Shown in pieces: positions 45,180-56,452 of a stretch of DNA of 58,952 nucleotides. This stretch comes from Symbiodinium natans (taxonomy: Eukaryota; Sar; Dinophyceae; Suessiales; Symbiodiniaceae): NCBI GenBank assembly GCA_905221605.1, contig CAJNDS010002418.1, positions 126,001 to 184,952 on the forward strand. Direction: 5' to 3'. Within the stretch, counting starts at the first letter, position 1. Each line of letters begins with the position of its first letter. The notes beneath the pieces were generated by a model. The model was not told where the DNA came from. It worked only from the letters and a program-made list of their open reading frames with translations, and searched no databases. Position numbers and translations under genes: made by a program.

Positions 45180-47125
45180 CCCTTACCTCGCCCCCTCCCC
45201 CCCCCCCTCCCCGACCACCCGCCTACCCCCCGCCCCCCCCGCCCAACGGCGGTCTTTTCAGAGCCCAATTCCCAAAAACATCGGGCCTTACTGCAACCGT
45301 CTCAGACTGAACGCCAGCAGATACACCAGACATGCATCAGCAGAACCCTTCAATTTCTGAGTTGCGAGACCGGTTGGGGCAGCGTTAATGGAAAATGGTC
45401 TGGGTGCGGTCGAGATCAAGGAAGGCACAACCGAAGGGAGCACGCGGCAAAGAAATCCCTGGCGCCCAACAGGTGTATCTGGCACACGGGTACTCGCTAA
45501 TTAACACCTGTAGCCAGAACTGCACACAATGACACAGGACGTTGCGCTTTCAAGCACCAGGCCAAAAAAAACATGACACGCAGCTGGCGATAAAGGACCG
45601 TAGAAGTTTTGTTGTCGCTCTGGACCATGGGCAATCAGGCAGCGTCACCGAGCTGAAGTAGGCCGAAGACTAGTTGCGGTTGAAATGTTGCTGCGCGCTA
45701 TCAACTGACCTATGCAATTTGCTTCGGTTCGGAGTTTACTTCACTTGCAAAGCTTTCGCTGAGGCCCCCGTCTGGAACAAATAGGGTTCTAGCCGAGACA
45801 ATTTATCAGCTTTAGCAGCAAGGGTTAACCCAAACAGGGTTTAGATGGTTTAGCTGTAGGGACTTCAACGATCCTAAATGAAGGGGGTCTGTTGACAGTG
45901 CTTAATCAGCACCCCTACCCCCTGCGGTGCCAGCCCAAAGCCAAAACCCAAAACCAAAAAAAAAACCTTGATGCTAAACCACTGCAGCGCCACGCGGCAA
46001 AACCCAAACCCTTGAACCCTTTAATCACAATCTTCAAGGCCTCAAGCCCTCAACTCGAACCATGCACTTTAAACTTCCAATTCCCGAACCAGCCCTGATA
46101 TCACAATAACAAACTATGAAAATACAACTAAAAAGTGGGATTCTCTTCGGCATTTTACATGACAACGGAACTTCGGACTTTTCAGCAAGTGCTGTTCGTA
46201 TTGAATTTGGACGGCTTCAGGTTGGGTATATTGTATATGGAAGTTGTGAGCTTTCAGGAATTGGCCATTTCTCTGACATCTTTGTCCAACGTCTGGTTTC
46301 AACCCACCCGCAGCCCACCCCAAGCCCACTCTCTGGCATGCTGGCAAAGCAAGACTTGATCCTGCATCTGGCAGAAGAACAAGAGAGGAGAAAGGTTGGC
46401 TATCACAGTTCTGCAACAGCAACGGTCTCTTTCTTTGCGACCTTGTAGGTGCAGAGATGGTGCCATCTGGCTTTGACCATACTCCACGTCCCGAAAGTAC
46501 TGCACTTCCCTGAAGTGCGCGTCCATGTGAATACCACCCCCCTCCTGAGGCCTGCAGGCCGGTCAGCCGAGCGATATGGGCAGGCAGTATGCCAGCAAAG
46601 CTTGATTACTTGAAACTTTTAGAGATTACTCTGAGACTTCGTTTGTGTACCTAAATCGGGAGTTTTTTGAGTTCGGCGAACCTGACTTGGTTGGTTTGAG
46701 ATAGAAACCCGCACTTTGTGGACCAAGAATATTCAAGTAAGAATGATCAGAGTCTAGGACATTGCAAACCAAGAAGATATGAAAGCTAGAACCTTCCAAG
46801 AAGTTGCACTATCAAAATATGTTTGGGCCACTCTCAACTCAAATTTCACTTCCATTCGCAACCTTCGACTACACCAGCTTAGCTTGTGCCTGTGGTTGGT
46901 AGCTGGTTTGTATGAAAGTTGGACCTCCCAACAGCTGTTGAGCACTTGAAACTGAATCTTCAGTCAAGGGGCCGATTCAGAATCTGAATCAGCCGATTCA
47001 GTTTTTTCAGTCGTTCCACCCCGAAGCGAAGCTACAGTTACATCTGTACATACACAAGTACATGCTACATCAGAAAACAGCTCTCACATTCCAAAAAGTA
47101 TGGATACTTCTGACCAAGGCGCCGA
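45180..47125. other. Interval with no gene I can defend
   Basis: Contains a C-rich patch (45188-45240), degenerate CCCAAA tracts near 45925-46020, and a short GATTCAG dyad near 46974-46995. A 110-codon plus-strand frame (46116-46448) and its antisense are both open, so no call was made. Confidence 0.4.
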
Positions 47126-47129
47126 GATG

Positions 47130-49977
47130 TAAGCTTCACCGTTCCGGATTGCCATCATCTCCTTCCCGATCCTTATCAGCACTTGGAACTGTATGGAACT
47201 GTCCAACCTGTTTCTTCCTTGCAGGTGCTGCCACTCTCTTGCAGCTGCGTGTCGCGGAGCGCTCCTTCTTGTGCCGTGCTCCGACTAGCGCCTGCTCCTG
47301 GCTCTGAAGCTCCAGCAGCCTTGCCTGTGCTTCTGGACAGCTACAAGTTACAAGTTGCAGCCCGTCGCAAGTCGTTCTCCCTTGAGACTGCCTCGGCCGC
47401 CTCGGCGGTGCTGCGGGCCTCCTCCAGCTCCCTGGCCTCCACACAGAGCCGAAGAGGCACTCAACTCAATTATATACTCTTCAGTTTTATCCTCCTCACA
47501 CAACAAAAAGCGGAGGCAGCAAGGGCATCGAAGGGTTTTGTCTCAGACGGCCTCGCGAAGGTTGTCGAGTTTGGCCCGTGCTGCCCGGACTGGTGCCCCT
47601 TCCTAGAAAAGCAGTGTAGTGGCTCAGTGGGTCAGTGGCTTAGTGGGTCAGTGGCTCACAAGACTCTCAAGGCTCTCCCGCAGACTCCCGCACCTCTGCA
47701 AGGCCAATCTCCAGGCCAGCACTCAGGGCCTCAACGATTCTGCAAAAGGGCGGTAGCATGATCATCGGATCTCCCACTCAAAGCTACCAAAGGGGAGAAG
47801 CATCATCGTCATCGTCCTCGTAGTGTTGTAGGCAAGAACGTGCCTCATGGTCTTGGCAGTGCTGTAGGCAGGCTTCGTCGTAGGCGCTGTTTGTGCCTCC
47901 AATAAGATCGTCCATCCTTTCGCTCTTCTTCTGCGCGAATCAGAGGCTTGGCAGCATTACGCTTGGCCAAGCTGCGTTTTCGTCTGGAGAGGCCACCGAC
48001 GTGGCATCATGCGTGCATCATCCAGCTTCGTCTTCCGGAGCGAAGCGCTCCATAGGTTTTGACTGTGCTTCCATGTTCTTCCTTCCTTCTACCACCCTTC
48101 CATCATCCTTCCACCCCTGCTTCCTTCCTCTCCCCAGACACCCAGACAAAACATCAATCATCTCCTCTGAAATGCTTGCAGAAGTACGCCAGTACGCAAC
48201 AAGATTCCGGCTGACTCAATCGTGTCCCAGTCTTCCTCCGCCACAGCTGCCTGCATGTGGCGCAATCTGCAAGAGGGAAGGACAGAACGAATTGGGCGCG
48301 CAAAGGCTGAAAGGACACCGGTGGACTCTCAGTGCAGCCACCTCGATTGCTTCTGCTGCTGCTCGGCGCTGCGCTGCTTCCGCTTCAGCCCGCGCTTCCT
48401 TGCAGCACAGCACGCGTCGAATGCGGCGATATGTCTGTTCAGCTGCGATGCAGGTGGTGCTGGGGGTGCTGGGGGTGCTGGGGGTGCTGGGGGTGCTGGG
48501 GGTGCTGGGGGTGCTGGGGGTGCTGGGGGTGCTGGGGGTGCTGGCGCCGAGCCTCTTCCAACTCCAGTAGCAATGCTTTCGCTTGCTGCACCTCCTCATC
48601 CTGTCACGAGTTTGACCGCTTGACCGCCATCCTGCCAAACCCAGAAAGGTCGCCTCAGTGGAGAGTATGTCGGAGGTGGACAACGCCTCACCGAAACGTC
48701 ACAAAGCACTTGTGGCTGCGCGAGCCCGACAAAATCCCTGGAACACCTCCTTCAGCATCGCAATGCTCCGGAGCTTTGCAGCCTCGTATCTAATTAAAGC
48801 AAGTAAGTCCCTCTTCAGCGATGCTTGCACAGGATGCCCAAGCCAACGTTGGGCGCTGAACCTCTGACAGGCGCTCGACGGCCTCCCTTCGCAGGCTCTC
48901 CTCGGCAAGTGCGAGCGTCGAATTTTCGAGCAGTACTTGAAGCCTTGAAGCAGGGGACTTGGAGTGACTTGGAGCAACGAAGAGATCGACTAATAAGGTG
49001 ACGCTGGCATGTCCTGCTCGAGAAGGTCGGCCAAGACCTCTTCAGCTTCCTCACCGTGCGCAGTCAATTGTCAGATTCCAGGAGAGGTGACGCGTTGGCT
49101 CCTGGATCTGTTGCTCAGGAAGACTGACCTGCAGAGGCTCTTATAAATCCCAGCACGTGAGGTTTGAGGATCAAACATGAGGCTTGACAAACCTCACTTG
49201 ATCTTACACATGCATTGTAAAAACACTACTGAAAGCGTGGGATCTTTCTGTAGTGTCTTCCTTGAGGCCGGGGCCGCTCGGGCGGCGTCGACGGCGGCCC
49301 GGAGCCGCCGGGTGTCCCTGGAGTTCTGTGCCAGGCACAGCCTGGCAGCAGCGAATGCGAGCTTTGCAGCCCGAGATCGTCAAGCAGGTAAAAACACCTC
49401 CTTCAGAGCCCCCCCGATCCAAACGTATGTGGATCCAGCTGCATAAGAGCTCGCTCAGAACAAGTTTCGACCACAATCCCGCCAGCATCACTCCAGTTGC
49501 GCCATCTCCCGTCTCTTGGCCAGAAACTCCAGCTCCACCAGCCTGTCCTCGCGAGGAAGCCAGCCCACGGCCGACGGAGCATCGGTCGCTCTTCCGGAGC
49601 ATTCGCTGCTCTTCGTTGCAGAATTGCCATGGTGTGCTCATGTGTTTGCACACCTCCGCTGCTTGAAGGGCGTCGGGCCTGAGCATTGAGTGCATCACTA
49701 CTACTTCTTGCGAATGGTTGCCCAAGGTCAGGGCGGCATCTTGTTCCTGGGGTGATTTCAGGGGTGCGTGTACGCGTGTTCGCGTGTTCTGCATGCCACA
49801 ACTGGTGAGCCAATGCCAGCCGTGTCGGCCATGAGCGTGCCTTGCAGAGGTGATGGCCCTTCTCACCACAGCAGGGTCTTCTGTTTCGAAAGCTGCCTCC
49901 CGGAAGAGAAGAAGCTTTACAGTCAGTCCAGATCCGCTGGCAAGCAACAAAGTCAACGCACCTGCCACTAGCAACAT
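47130..49977 (-). CDS. Multi-exon coiled-coil protein with an N-terminal hydrophobic segment (frame broken near 47350)
   Basis: A minus-strand ATG at 49977 opens 'LLVAGALTLLLASGSGLTVK', a signal peptide or membrane anchor, followed by 'FREAAFETEDPAVVRRAITS'. Helical exons follow in different frames: 'REDRLVELEFLAKRREMAQL' (about 49560), 'AKLAFAAARLCLAQNSRDTR' (about 49350), 'GEEAEEVLADLLEQDMPASP' (about 49050), 'ENSTLALAEESLRREAVERL' (about 48920), 'YEAAKLRSIAMLKEVFQGFC' (about 48775), 'EEVQQAKALLLELEEARRQ' (about 48600), 'AEAEAAQRRAAAEAIEVAAL' (about 48380), 'EARELEEARSTAEAAEAVSR' (about 47430) and 'EAQARLLELQSQEQALVGAR' (about 47320). The last two are separated by a 7-bp tandem duplication that breaks the frame. 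Family unknown; one gene versus two is inference. Confidence 0.55.
48449..48546. repeat. 9-bp minisatellite GGGGGTGCT
   Basis: About ten near-perfect copies of GGGGGTGCT. The flanking coiled-coil segments are in different frames: 'ELEEARRQ' enters in a His-Pro-Gln frame, while the segment after the array is in the Ser-Thr-Pro frame. The array therefore probably lies partly or wholly in an intron. Confidence 0.95.
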
Positions 49978-50425
49978 AATGGTATATCCTGATGAGCGCG
50001 GTCCCCGTGAGTTATGAAAAACCCATCCGGAAATTCTTCAGCGGGATTATTTGATTTATATTGTCCCCCGGAATTGTGAAAAGAATTCAGGCGATGCGAA
50101 ATTTCGGCGAGGCTTTTGAACAGAGTTGTTGTCTCGGAATCGCAACTGAACCGGAGCAAAGGTTGTTTCGGGCAAACGCTCCAGGAGCATGGTTGTCGGA
50201 CGGGCAGCCCCTCCTAGCCAAACGGGGACTTCATGAGCCACAGAACTTCTGGATAGGCGCAACCCTAAACTTTCTCAAGCTTCCTGAGCCCGAACCCACA
50301 AACCCTAGAAGCCGGAGTGAGCACCTTCTGAAAGCCTGGTCAGTTCCGTTCCTTTTTGAAAGCCTCGCCAGACCCCAACCCGCCCCAAATTGCCCGCCCC
50401 CCCTTCCACGGAGATCATTGGGGGA

Positions 50426-51933
50426 TCATTTGATGGAGGGCAGCGGGGGGGGGATTGCAGCAAAATAGCGTTTGAATTGTTGACAGTCACGGCCGCCGCT
50501 TTCAACATCACAGAGCAGTTTTGTGAGTACGGCTTTTATTTGCGTCAGGAAGTTTAGGTCGCAAGCACGAAGTGAGAAGAGCGCAAACTTCTCTAGATGT
50601 ACCACCGGCAAAGCCCCGGCAGGATCCAAGCAGACCGCAGCAGGCCGATGGAAAATCCCACGTTGAGGGTTGCAGAGTTGCAGGAGGCAGAATGAAAGTG
50701 TACCAGACAAAAACATAGATCCCAGGGCCACCTGAAGCTGCTCCTCCGCAGCTCTGCGCTGCTCGGCCTCCGTCTCTCGTCTCTCGGAGTCTCTCGCTCT
50801 CCCTGTGCTACGGGGAACACTCCCAGGCTCTTCTCATTCGAGGGGTTGCCCTGCCCATGCGCCTCGAGCCTCCACCTCTGCAAGGTCTCATCTGCACCTG
50901 CCACAACTGGCAGTACAAGGCTTGTACTTGAAAAGCAAGAAGCACACCTTGAAGCGGCAGGCCCTGCTGGCTGCAGAGCATTATGGCTTCTTCCAACAAG
51001 ACGAGATCCTGCTGTGGTGGCTCCGGAATGTTCAGGAGACAGCTGGCGACTACAGAAGACTTGAAGCCTGTTCTGCCAGGGCTTGTTCTCTCTTTGCGAT
51101 GGCCTCATGAGACTCGAGGCCGCAACATGCTCCAAGATGTCGCAAGATGTCGCAAGCCATGACTGATTACACACCGGCTGCCTCTTTCTTGAGCCTCTCC
51201 TTCTCCAGCAGATCCTCCGACGCAAACCACCGAGACCGTCAAGAATTGCCAAGGTCCGTCAAACTCAGCCAGCTCACCGTAGCTAAGATACACAGTCATG
51301 CAGTTTGGGCAAGTACTTGCAGCACTTTTTTTCTCTCCTGCGATAGCAGATTGCATTAACGATGTTTCTGTTGGGCTGCAGGCGCTCTGCATTCCGGCCC
51401 AGAACTCAGAGGATCTCGAAGTGCAAAAGTCAATGTTCTCCACTCCGTCTGCGGAACGAGAAACATCCGAGAACGTGCCCAGGACCTTATTGCGGCTGCT
51501 GCGCAGCTGCTTGCGGGAGGCCAGATGATTCAGGTGATCAGGACTGGCAGCCTTTGCACGATGCCGGTTGGCCACGCTTGGCCTTCTGCTCCACTGCATG
51601 AAGAGAGCAACACTTCAAGGAGGCTTTGGAGCACGAGCACAGACTCAGTGCCGCAGGTCTATAGCGATCTGCTGCCGAAGAGGGTACCCTTGAAGGTCCG
51701 GCCTCAAGTCAAGTCAAGACTGCCACTAGCAAGACAAGCTTGAAGCGAGATGCAGACAGGCCACGAAACAGAGCCACAACCCGCACTCGCAGCTGACGCG
51801 TCATGAGTACCTTCGTGCTAATCTGGTCAGTGATACACATGCCATCCTCCCAGGCCAAACACTTGAAGAAATATGTAGATCTGCTTGATTGCCGCGTCAC
51901 TAGAACGACAACCGCGACCACCAACATGAGCAC
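50426..51933 (-). CDS. Multi-exon coiled-coil protein with hydrophobic ends
   Basis: The ATG at 51933 opens 'MLMLVVAVVVLVTRQSSRST', a hydrophobic start like that of the gene downstream. Then come 'SAIAGEKKSAASTCPNCMTV' (about 51340), 'FASEDLLEKERLKKEAAGV' (about 51225), 'EAIAKREQALAEQASSL' (about 51100), and 'TEAEQRRAAEEQLQVALGSM' followed by FLSGTLSFCLLQLCN (about 50760), which looks like a second hydrophobic segment. 'VVHLEKFALFSLRACDLNFL' (about 50600) continues to a stop at 50426. The helices are rich in Glu, Arg, Ala and Gln, as in dinoflagellate coiled-coil proteins. It lies immediately upstream of, and parallel to, the similar gene at 47.1-50.0 kb, so the two may be tandem paralogues. 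No catalytic motif is seen. Confidence 0.5.
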
Positions 51934-52498
51934 GCCTGTTTGGATCGGACAACTTCATGATTGCTGCGCGTCAGAAGGGTCAGCACGTATCCCCCACCCG
52001 CATAATTTATGCCCTGGGTTGAGGTTTATGGTTGATATGTAGGGTTGCGGCTTTAACGGCGAACCGAGAACCAGCCCCCTGCCTCTCATCCACCGAGAGG
52101 CAACCTGTTCTCAAGTTCACTCAAGAACGTTAATTCGATCTTGTGTCAGAGTAGACTGAGTTCCAAGAAGAGTCATGCACCGAAAAGCTGAAACACAGAT
52201 CGTGCCTCACCAGATTCGGCCCTGACAGTGTTGAGCACTATAGGTCCAGGCATCCGCTTGCACTCTAATTGCACTCTGCTTCTCTGCTTGCAATCTGCAC
52301 ATCTCCTGCTTGCGCGGCCTCACAGAAGAAGGGAGCTCCCCATGCCGGAGATGCATCCTGGGCGGTTAATTAGCGCTTTGATAGAATTGCTGTGCCACAT
52401 TGCGCGGTGATTTGTATCCGGCGCGGCCTTTTTGGTCGAAATCTTGCGGTATCCGGAAATGATGTTCGAGGTGGGTTAGTGGCACGAGTTTTGGCTTT

Positions 52499-53047
52499 GT
52501 GCTGGAACGGCCTCGCTCCTGCGCCTATGAAGTGGTCCAGTCTTTTGACCAGTATGGCATATCGCTGCCAAGACTATGGGGGGATTTCGCCGGTCGCACC
52601 GGAGCAACAAGTCTCTCTCTGGATTCGACGCCACGCGCGACCCGCAAGGACTGGCATTACTCCGAGCTATCAGCTTGCCGCGACTTGCTGGTGGAAACTG
52701 TAATCATGAGTCCTTTCTTACCTCTATCGCAATTGGACGCTACCCCCGTTGTGGGCATCACCCCTTTGCTGACGGTACAAGCTCCCACCATGCACCACTG
52801 GGAATTTCTTCATGCGGAGAGTTCTTGCCCGTTGCAGAACGACCAAAGACAGAACTGGCTACAACGTCTAGGCTTGGAACAAGTGCCACCTCTTCAAGAT
52901 TCGGTTCTTTTACACTGGATCTCCCAACTCTTGCTGAAGTCTAATGCCGTGATGCGTGCCCATGATACTGCTAGATCACGGAAGAAGGCCTTAGACCTCA
53001 AAGGGTACCCAACGCCAGTGTATTTAGCTAATGTAGCGAATGGTTGA
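52499..53047 (+). CDS. Hypothetical plus-strand open frame (about 180 codons)
   Basis: The only reasonably coding-like plus-strand frame in the window without an equally open minus strand. It includes 'NWLQRLGLEQVPPLQDSVLL' followed by HWISQLLLKSNAVMRAHD and ends in LANVANG and a stop. The first in-frame ATG lies near 52706. Another plus frame (52576-52944) overlaps. No family recognised. It could be the remains of a mobile element. Confidence 0.3.
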   Translation: MLERPRSCAYEVVQSFDQYGISLPRLWGDFAGRTGATSLSLDSTPRATRKDWHYSELSACRDLLVETVIMSPFLPLSQLDATPVVGITPLLTVQAPTMHHWEFLHAESSCPLQNDQRQNWLQRLGLEQVPPLQDSVLLHWISQLLLKSNAVMRAHDTARSRKKALDLKGYPTPVYLANVANG

Positions 53048-53092
53048 TCAGCAGTTGTTGCTGTCTATGTTGTTGGTCGAGCTCCAAGCCTC

Positions 53093-54543
53093 TCATTCGT
53101 GTAGTATATATACTGATCGAAGATGGTTGTTAGAGGTACCTAACTCGCTCTCGCATATACATTCACTTGCATTGATGGCTATTGCTCTTGCACACACAAC
53201 ATGCCTCAAATCGTTGTAGTTCGCGAAGCCCGTCTCCCCCATGAAGCGCTTCCAGCGAGCCTCTGGGAAGCGATAGAGGTCCGACAGGGATTCACTTAAA
53301 AATGAGACTTTCATATAATGTCAGAATGCCAATTGTTTGCGGAGCCAACTCCAAACTTCCGCGCCTCGAAGAACTCCTCGATCTGCCGGGGCAGCTCCTC
53401 AAAGAGCGATGCCAAGGCTTCGGAGCACTTTGCTTTTACAACCGTGTACCCTGTCCTGGGGCAGGCTCTCTGTCCAAATCTTTGGAATTCGTGGAAGCCG
53501 TCCGTATGCCATGACCTCCTTGGCGAGTCAAAGAGCATAAAGAGAAGCACATCGCCACTCAAACCCAGCGGGGGCCTCCTCGAAGGGCTTGAGGTGCTTT
53601 AGCACGAAGTGGTCATCGAATTGCGAGATGTGCTCCTGAAAGGATGAGGGGAGGGAAACTGATTCTGCATAAAACCGGATCTCCTCCCCGGCTTAAGGGC
53701 CCCCTCCTGCATGAACCTTCTCGTGGAGTGGTTGTGTGCCACAGCGAGGGCGGCGTCTGAGATGCGGCCGTGGGGAGAGATGAACGTGCCGATCCTACAT
53801 GCGCGTCTCAGATTGGAGCACACGTTGAGTTCTGATTGCCTCTGGCTGAAGCAGTCCTTCGGATCTCGTCTCTAGGCCGCTCAAGCAAGTCTTCGAAGGC
53901 AACGAAGAGCCTTCAAACTCTAAGGCATCTCTGGAAGCATGCCCAAGAGCTTTGGGCACTTGGTGAGTGAGAAAGTATGAGGAAAGTAGGCTGAGAGCAG
54001 CACACCCTCTGGCTGCCCAAGCAGCAAGAGATCCATGACCTCCCATTCTTAAGGCACACTGCACACTCGCGGATTCAAGGTCCCAAAAGTGGCCACCAAA
54101 GAAGTCTCTGAGGCGAGGACCTCATGAACTTCCATGCCTCGTTGCTCGACTCGTGTCCAAAGATGCCCACTGCAAAATTTTCCAAGGAGATGGCTCCCCG
54201 AGGAACACGAGCATAGTCAGTCCAGGAGCTGTTGCAGAAGCGGCGGTATCTAGTCAGAAAGATTTTCCGCGGGTCACGGAATAGAACAACAAACTTGGCA
54301 TCCTCCGGCAACTTCTCGTGGAGCTGATGTGTCTTGAACAGACGTGGCTTGAAGGGCTGTAACTCATCTAAGTTTTGCCCGCAGATCAGTGCCGCATGAA
54401 ACCAAGGAACAACTTCGTTGATGTCATCAAAAGACATGTTCCCGTTCGATCGCAGCCCGTGCGCCACTTGGGTTAGCATTGTGATGCCACTGCCCATGAC
54501 ACCCGCAAGGAATACATCCGACGGCCAGGGCTCGAAAGGAATC
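53093..54543 (-). CDS. Sulfotransferase-domain protein, multi-exon, possibly frame-broken
   Basis: The family transfers sulfate from PAPS to hydroxyl or amino groups. From 54543 (after CTAAG) the frame reads 'WPSDVFLAGVMGSGITMLTQ', in the position of the 5'-phosphosulfate loop, and then 'FKTHQLHEKLPEDAKFVVLF' followed by RDPRKIFLTRYRRF, the 3'-phosphate-binding region. 'FFGGHFWDLES' follows one frame off (54107-54075). Later segments fit the family: 'RLFVAFEDLLERPRDEIRR' (about 53915-53870), 'ISDAALAVAHNHSTRRFMQ' (ends 53708), 'EHISQFDDHFVLKHLKPFEE' (from 53635), 'ALASLFEELPRQIEEFFEAR' (about 53400) and 'ARWKRFMGETGFANYNDLR' (about 53240). The intron 53707-53636 appears to use a GA donor. A 13-nt segment (54120-54108) interrupts the frame before FFGG. 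The substrate is unknown. Confidence 0.83.
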
Positions 54544-55117
54544 CTTAGATGAGCCGGAAGCCCTGAAGGACTCTGACTCTAAAGCACTTCAGAAGGGCCA
54601 CAAAGAACACTTCGGAAGGGCAAGAAAGAAAAGTAGCCGTAAGAATCTGCCTCAGAGAGAACCAACATATGTTGATGCTGACTTGAAGCGGAAGAGCACT
54701 AGACTCACATGCTGGACTCGTCGTTCTCATGTAGGCACGTCTGCAAGGTTCCTGTCTCGTGTGGCGGATGTGCTTCCTAGGCCGGCATCATCCTCACAAA
54801 GGATTTCTGATGTGCCTGTTATTTCCATGGCGGACTGGTTCTGCCACCCCCAGCAGCTGGACATGCCCTTCCTTTGGGTCACTGGGACCACTAGACTCTG
54901 AGCCCCCTGAGCTCTCTTGACTGCAAAGACGAAAGGGCCCATTTTTGCAGACAACCGAAGGTTCCTGGACCGGAGACTTCGCCGCTACAGACGCAACGAA
55001 GAAGTATTGGACCACTACCACGCCACGAGACAACAGCATGGTAGCATGCTCCGCAGATTTCTCGGGTGTGGCCCTTTGCTCGCCGAGTTGAGGCCTTTCA
55101 CCCCTCGGTGGTTCTCA

Positions 55118-55652
55118 GGCTTCTGTGTCTGTGTGTGTGTGTGCGTGTGCGTGTGCGTGTGCATGTGTGCATGTGTGCATGTGTGCATGTGTGCATGTGT
55201 GCATGTGTGCATGTGTGCATGTGTGCATGTGTGCATGTGTGCATGTGTGCATGTGTGCATGTGTGCATGTGTGCATGTGTGCATGGGTGTGCATGTGTGC
55301 ATGGGTGTGCATGTGTGCATGGGTGTGCATGTGTGCATGGGTGTGCATGTGTGCATGGGTGTGCATGTGTGCATGGGTGTGCATGTGTGCATGGGTGTGC
55401 GTGTGTGCGTGGGTGTGCGTGTGTGCGTGCGTGTGCGTGCGCGTGTGCGTGTGCGCGCGCGCGTGTGCGTGTGCGTGTGCGTGTGCGTGTGCGCGTGCGT
55501 GTGCGTGTGCGTGTGCGTGTGCGTGTGCGTGTGCGTGTGCGTGTGCGTGTGCGTGTGCGTGTGCGTGTGCGTGTGCGTGTGCGTGTGCGTGTGCGTGTGC
55601 GTGTGCGTGTGCGTGTGCGTGTGCGTGTGCGTGTGGGTGTGCGTGTGCGTGT

Positions 55653-55750
<98 letters not shown>

Positions 55751-56352
55751 CGTTGGGCGTGTGGGCGTGTGGGCGTGTGGGCGTGTGGGCGTGTGGGCGT
55801 GTGGGCGTGTGGGCGTGTGGGCGTGTGGGCGTGTGGGCGTGTGGGCGTGTGGCGTGTGCGCGTGTTGTGCGCGTGTGCGCGTGTGCGCGTGTGTGCGTGT
55901 GCGCGTGTGTGCGTGTGTGCGTGTGTGCGTGTGTGCGTGTGTGCGTGTGTGCGTGTGCGTGTGGGTGTGCGGGTGTGCGTGCGGGTGTGGGTGTGCGTGT
56001 GGGTGTGCGTGTGGGTGTGCGTGTGGGTGTGCGTGTGGGTGTGCGTGCGGGCGTGTGTGTGGGCGTGCGTGTGTGCATGTGTGCGTGTGCGCATGCGTGC
56101 ATGTGTGCGTGGCTGCGTGTGTGCGTGTGTGCGTCTGTGCGTGTGTGCGTTTGTGCGTTTGTGTGCTTGTGCGTTTGTCCGTTTGTGCATTTGTGCGTTT
56201 GTGCGTTTGTGCGTTTGTGCATGTGTGCGTTTGTGCATGTGTGCGTGTGCGCGTGTGTGCGTGTGCGTGCGTGTGCGCGTGTGTGCGTGTGCGTGCGTGT
56301 GCGTGCGTGTGCGTGTGTGCGTGTGTGCGTGTGTGTGCGCGTGTGCGTGTGT
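55118..56352. repeat. 1.2-kb GT/GC-rich microsatellite with successive variant blocks
   Basis: Blocks in order: GTGTGCAT units; GTGTGCATGG units; GTGCGT units (about 55440-55650); pure GT (about 55655-55750); GTGGGC units (about 55757-55850); then mixed GTGTGCGT, GTGCGGGT and GTTTGTGC variants up to the gap. Long frames across it (Cys-Val on plus, His-Thr on minus) are artefacts. Alternating purine-pyrimidine DNA of this kind has Z-DNA potential. Confidence 0.98.
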
Positions 56353-56452
56353 NNNNNNNNNNNNNNNNNNNNNNNNNNNNNNNNNNNNNNNNNNNNNNNN
56401 NNNNNNNNNNNNNNNNNNNNNNNNNNNNNNNNNNNNNNNNNNNNNNNNNNNN
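56353..56452. other. Assembly gap (100 N)
   Basis: Exactly 100 N, the usual placeholder for a gap of unknown size. The microsatellite on its left and the retroelement on its right need not be as close as drawn. Confidence 0.99.

Noticed and set aside
54108-54120. Claiming the 13-nt GT..AG segment as a real intron
   Set aside because: It is too short for known splicing; kept only as a finding to test.
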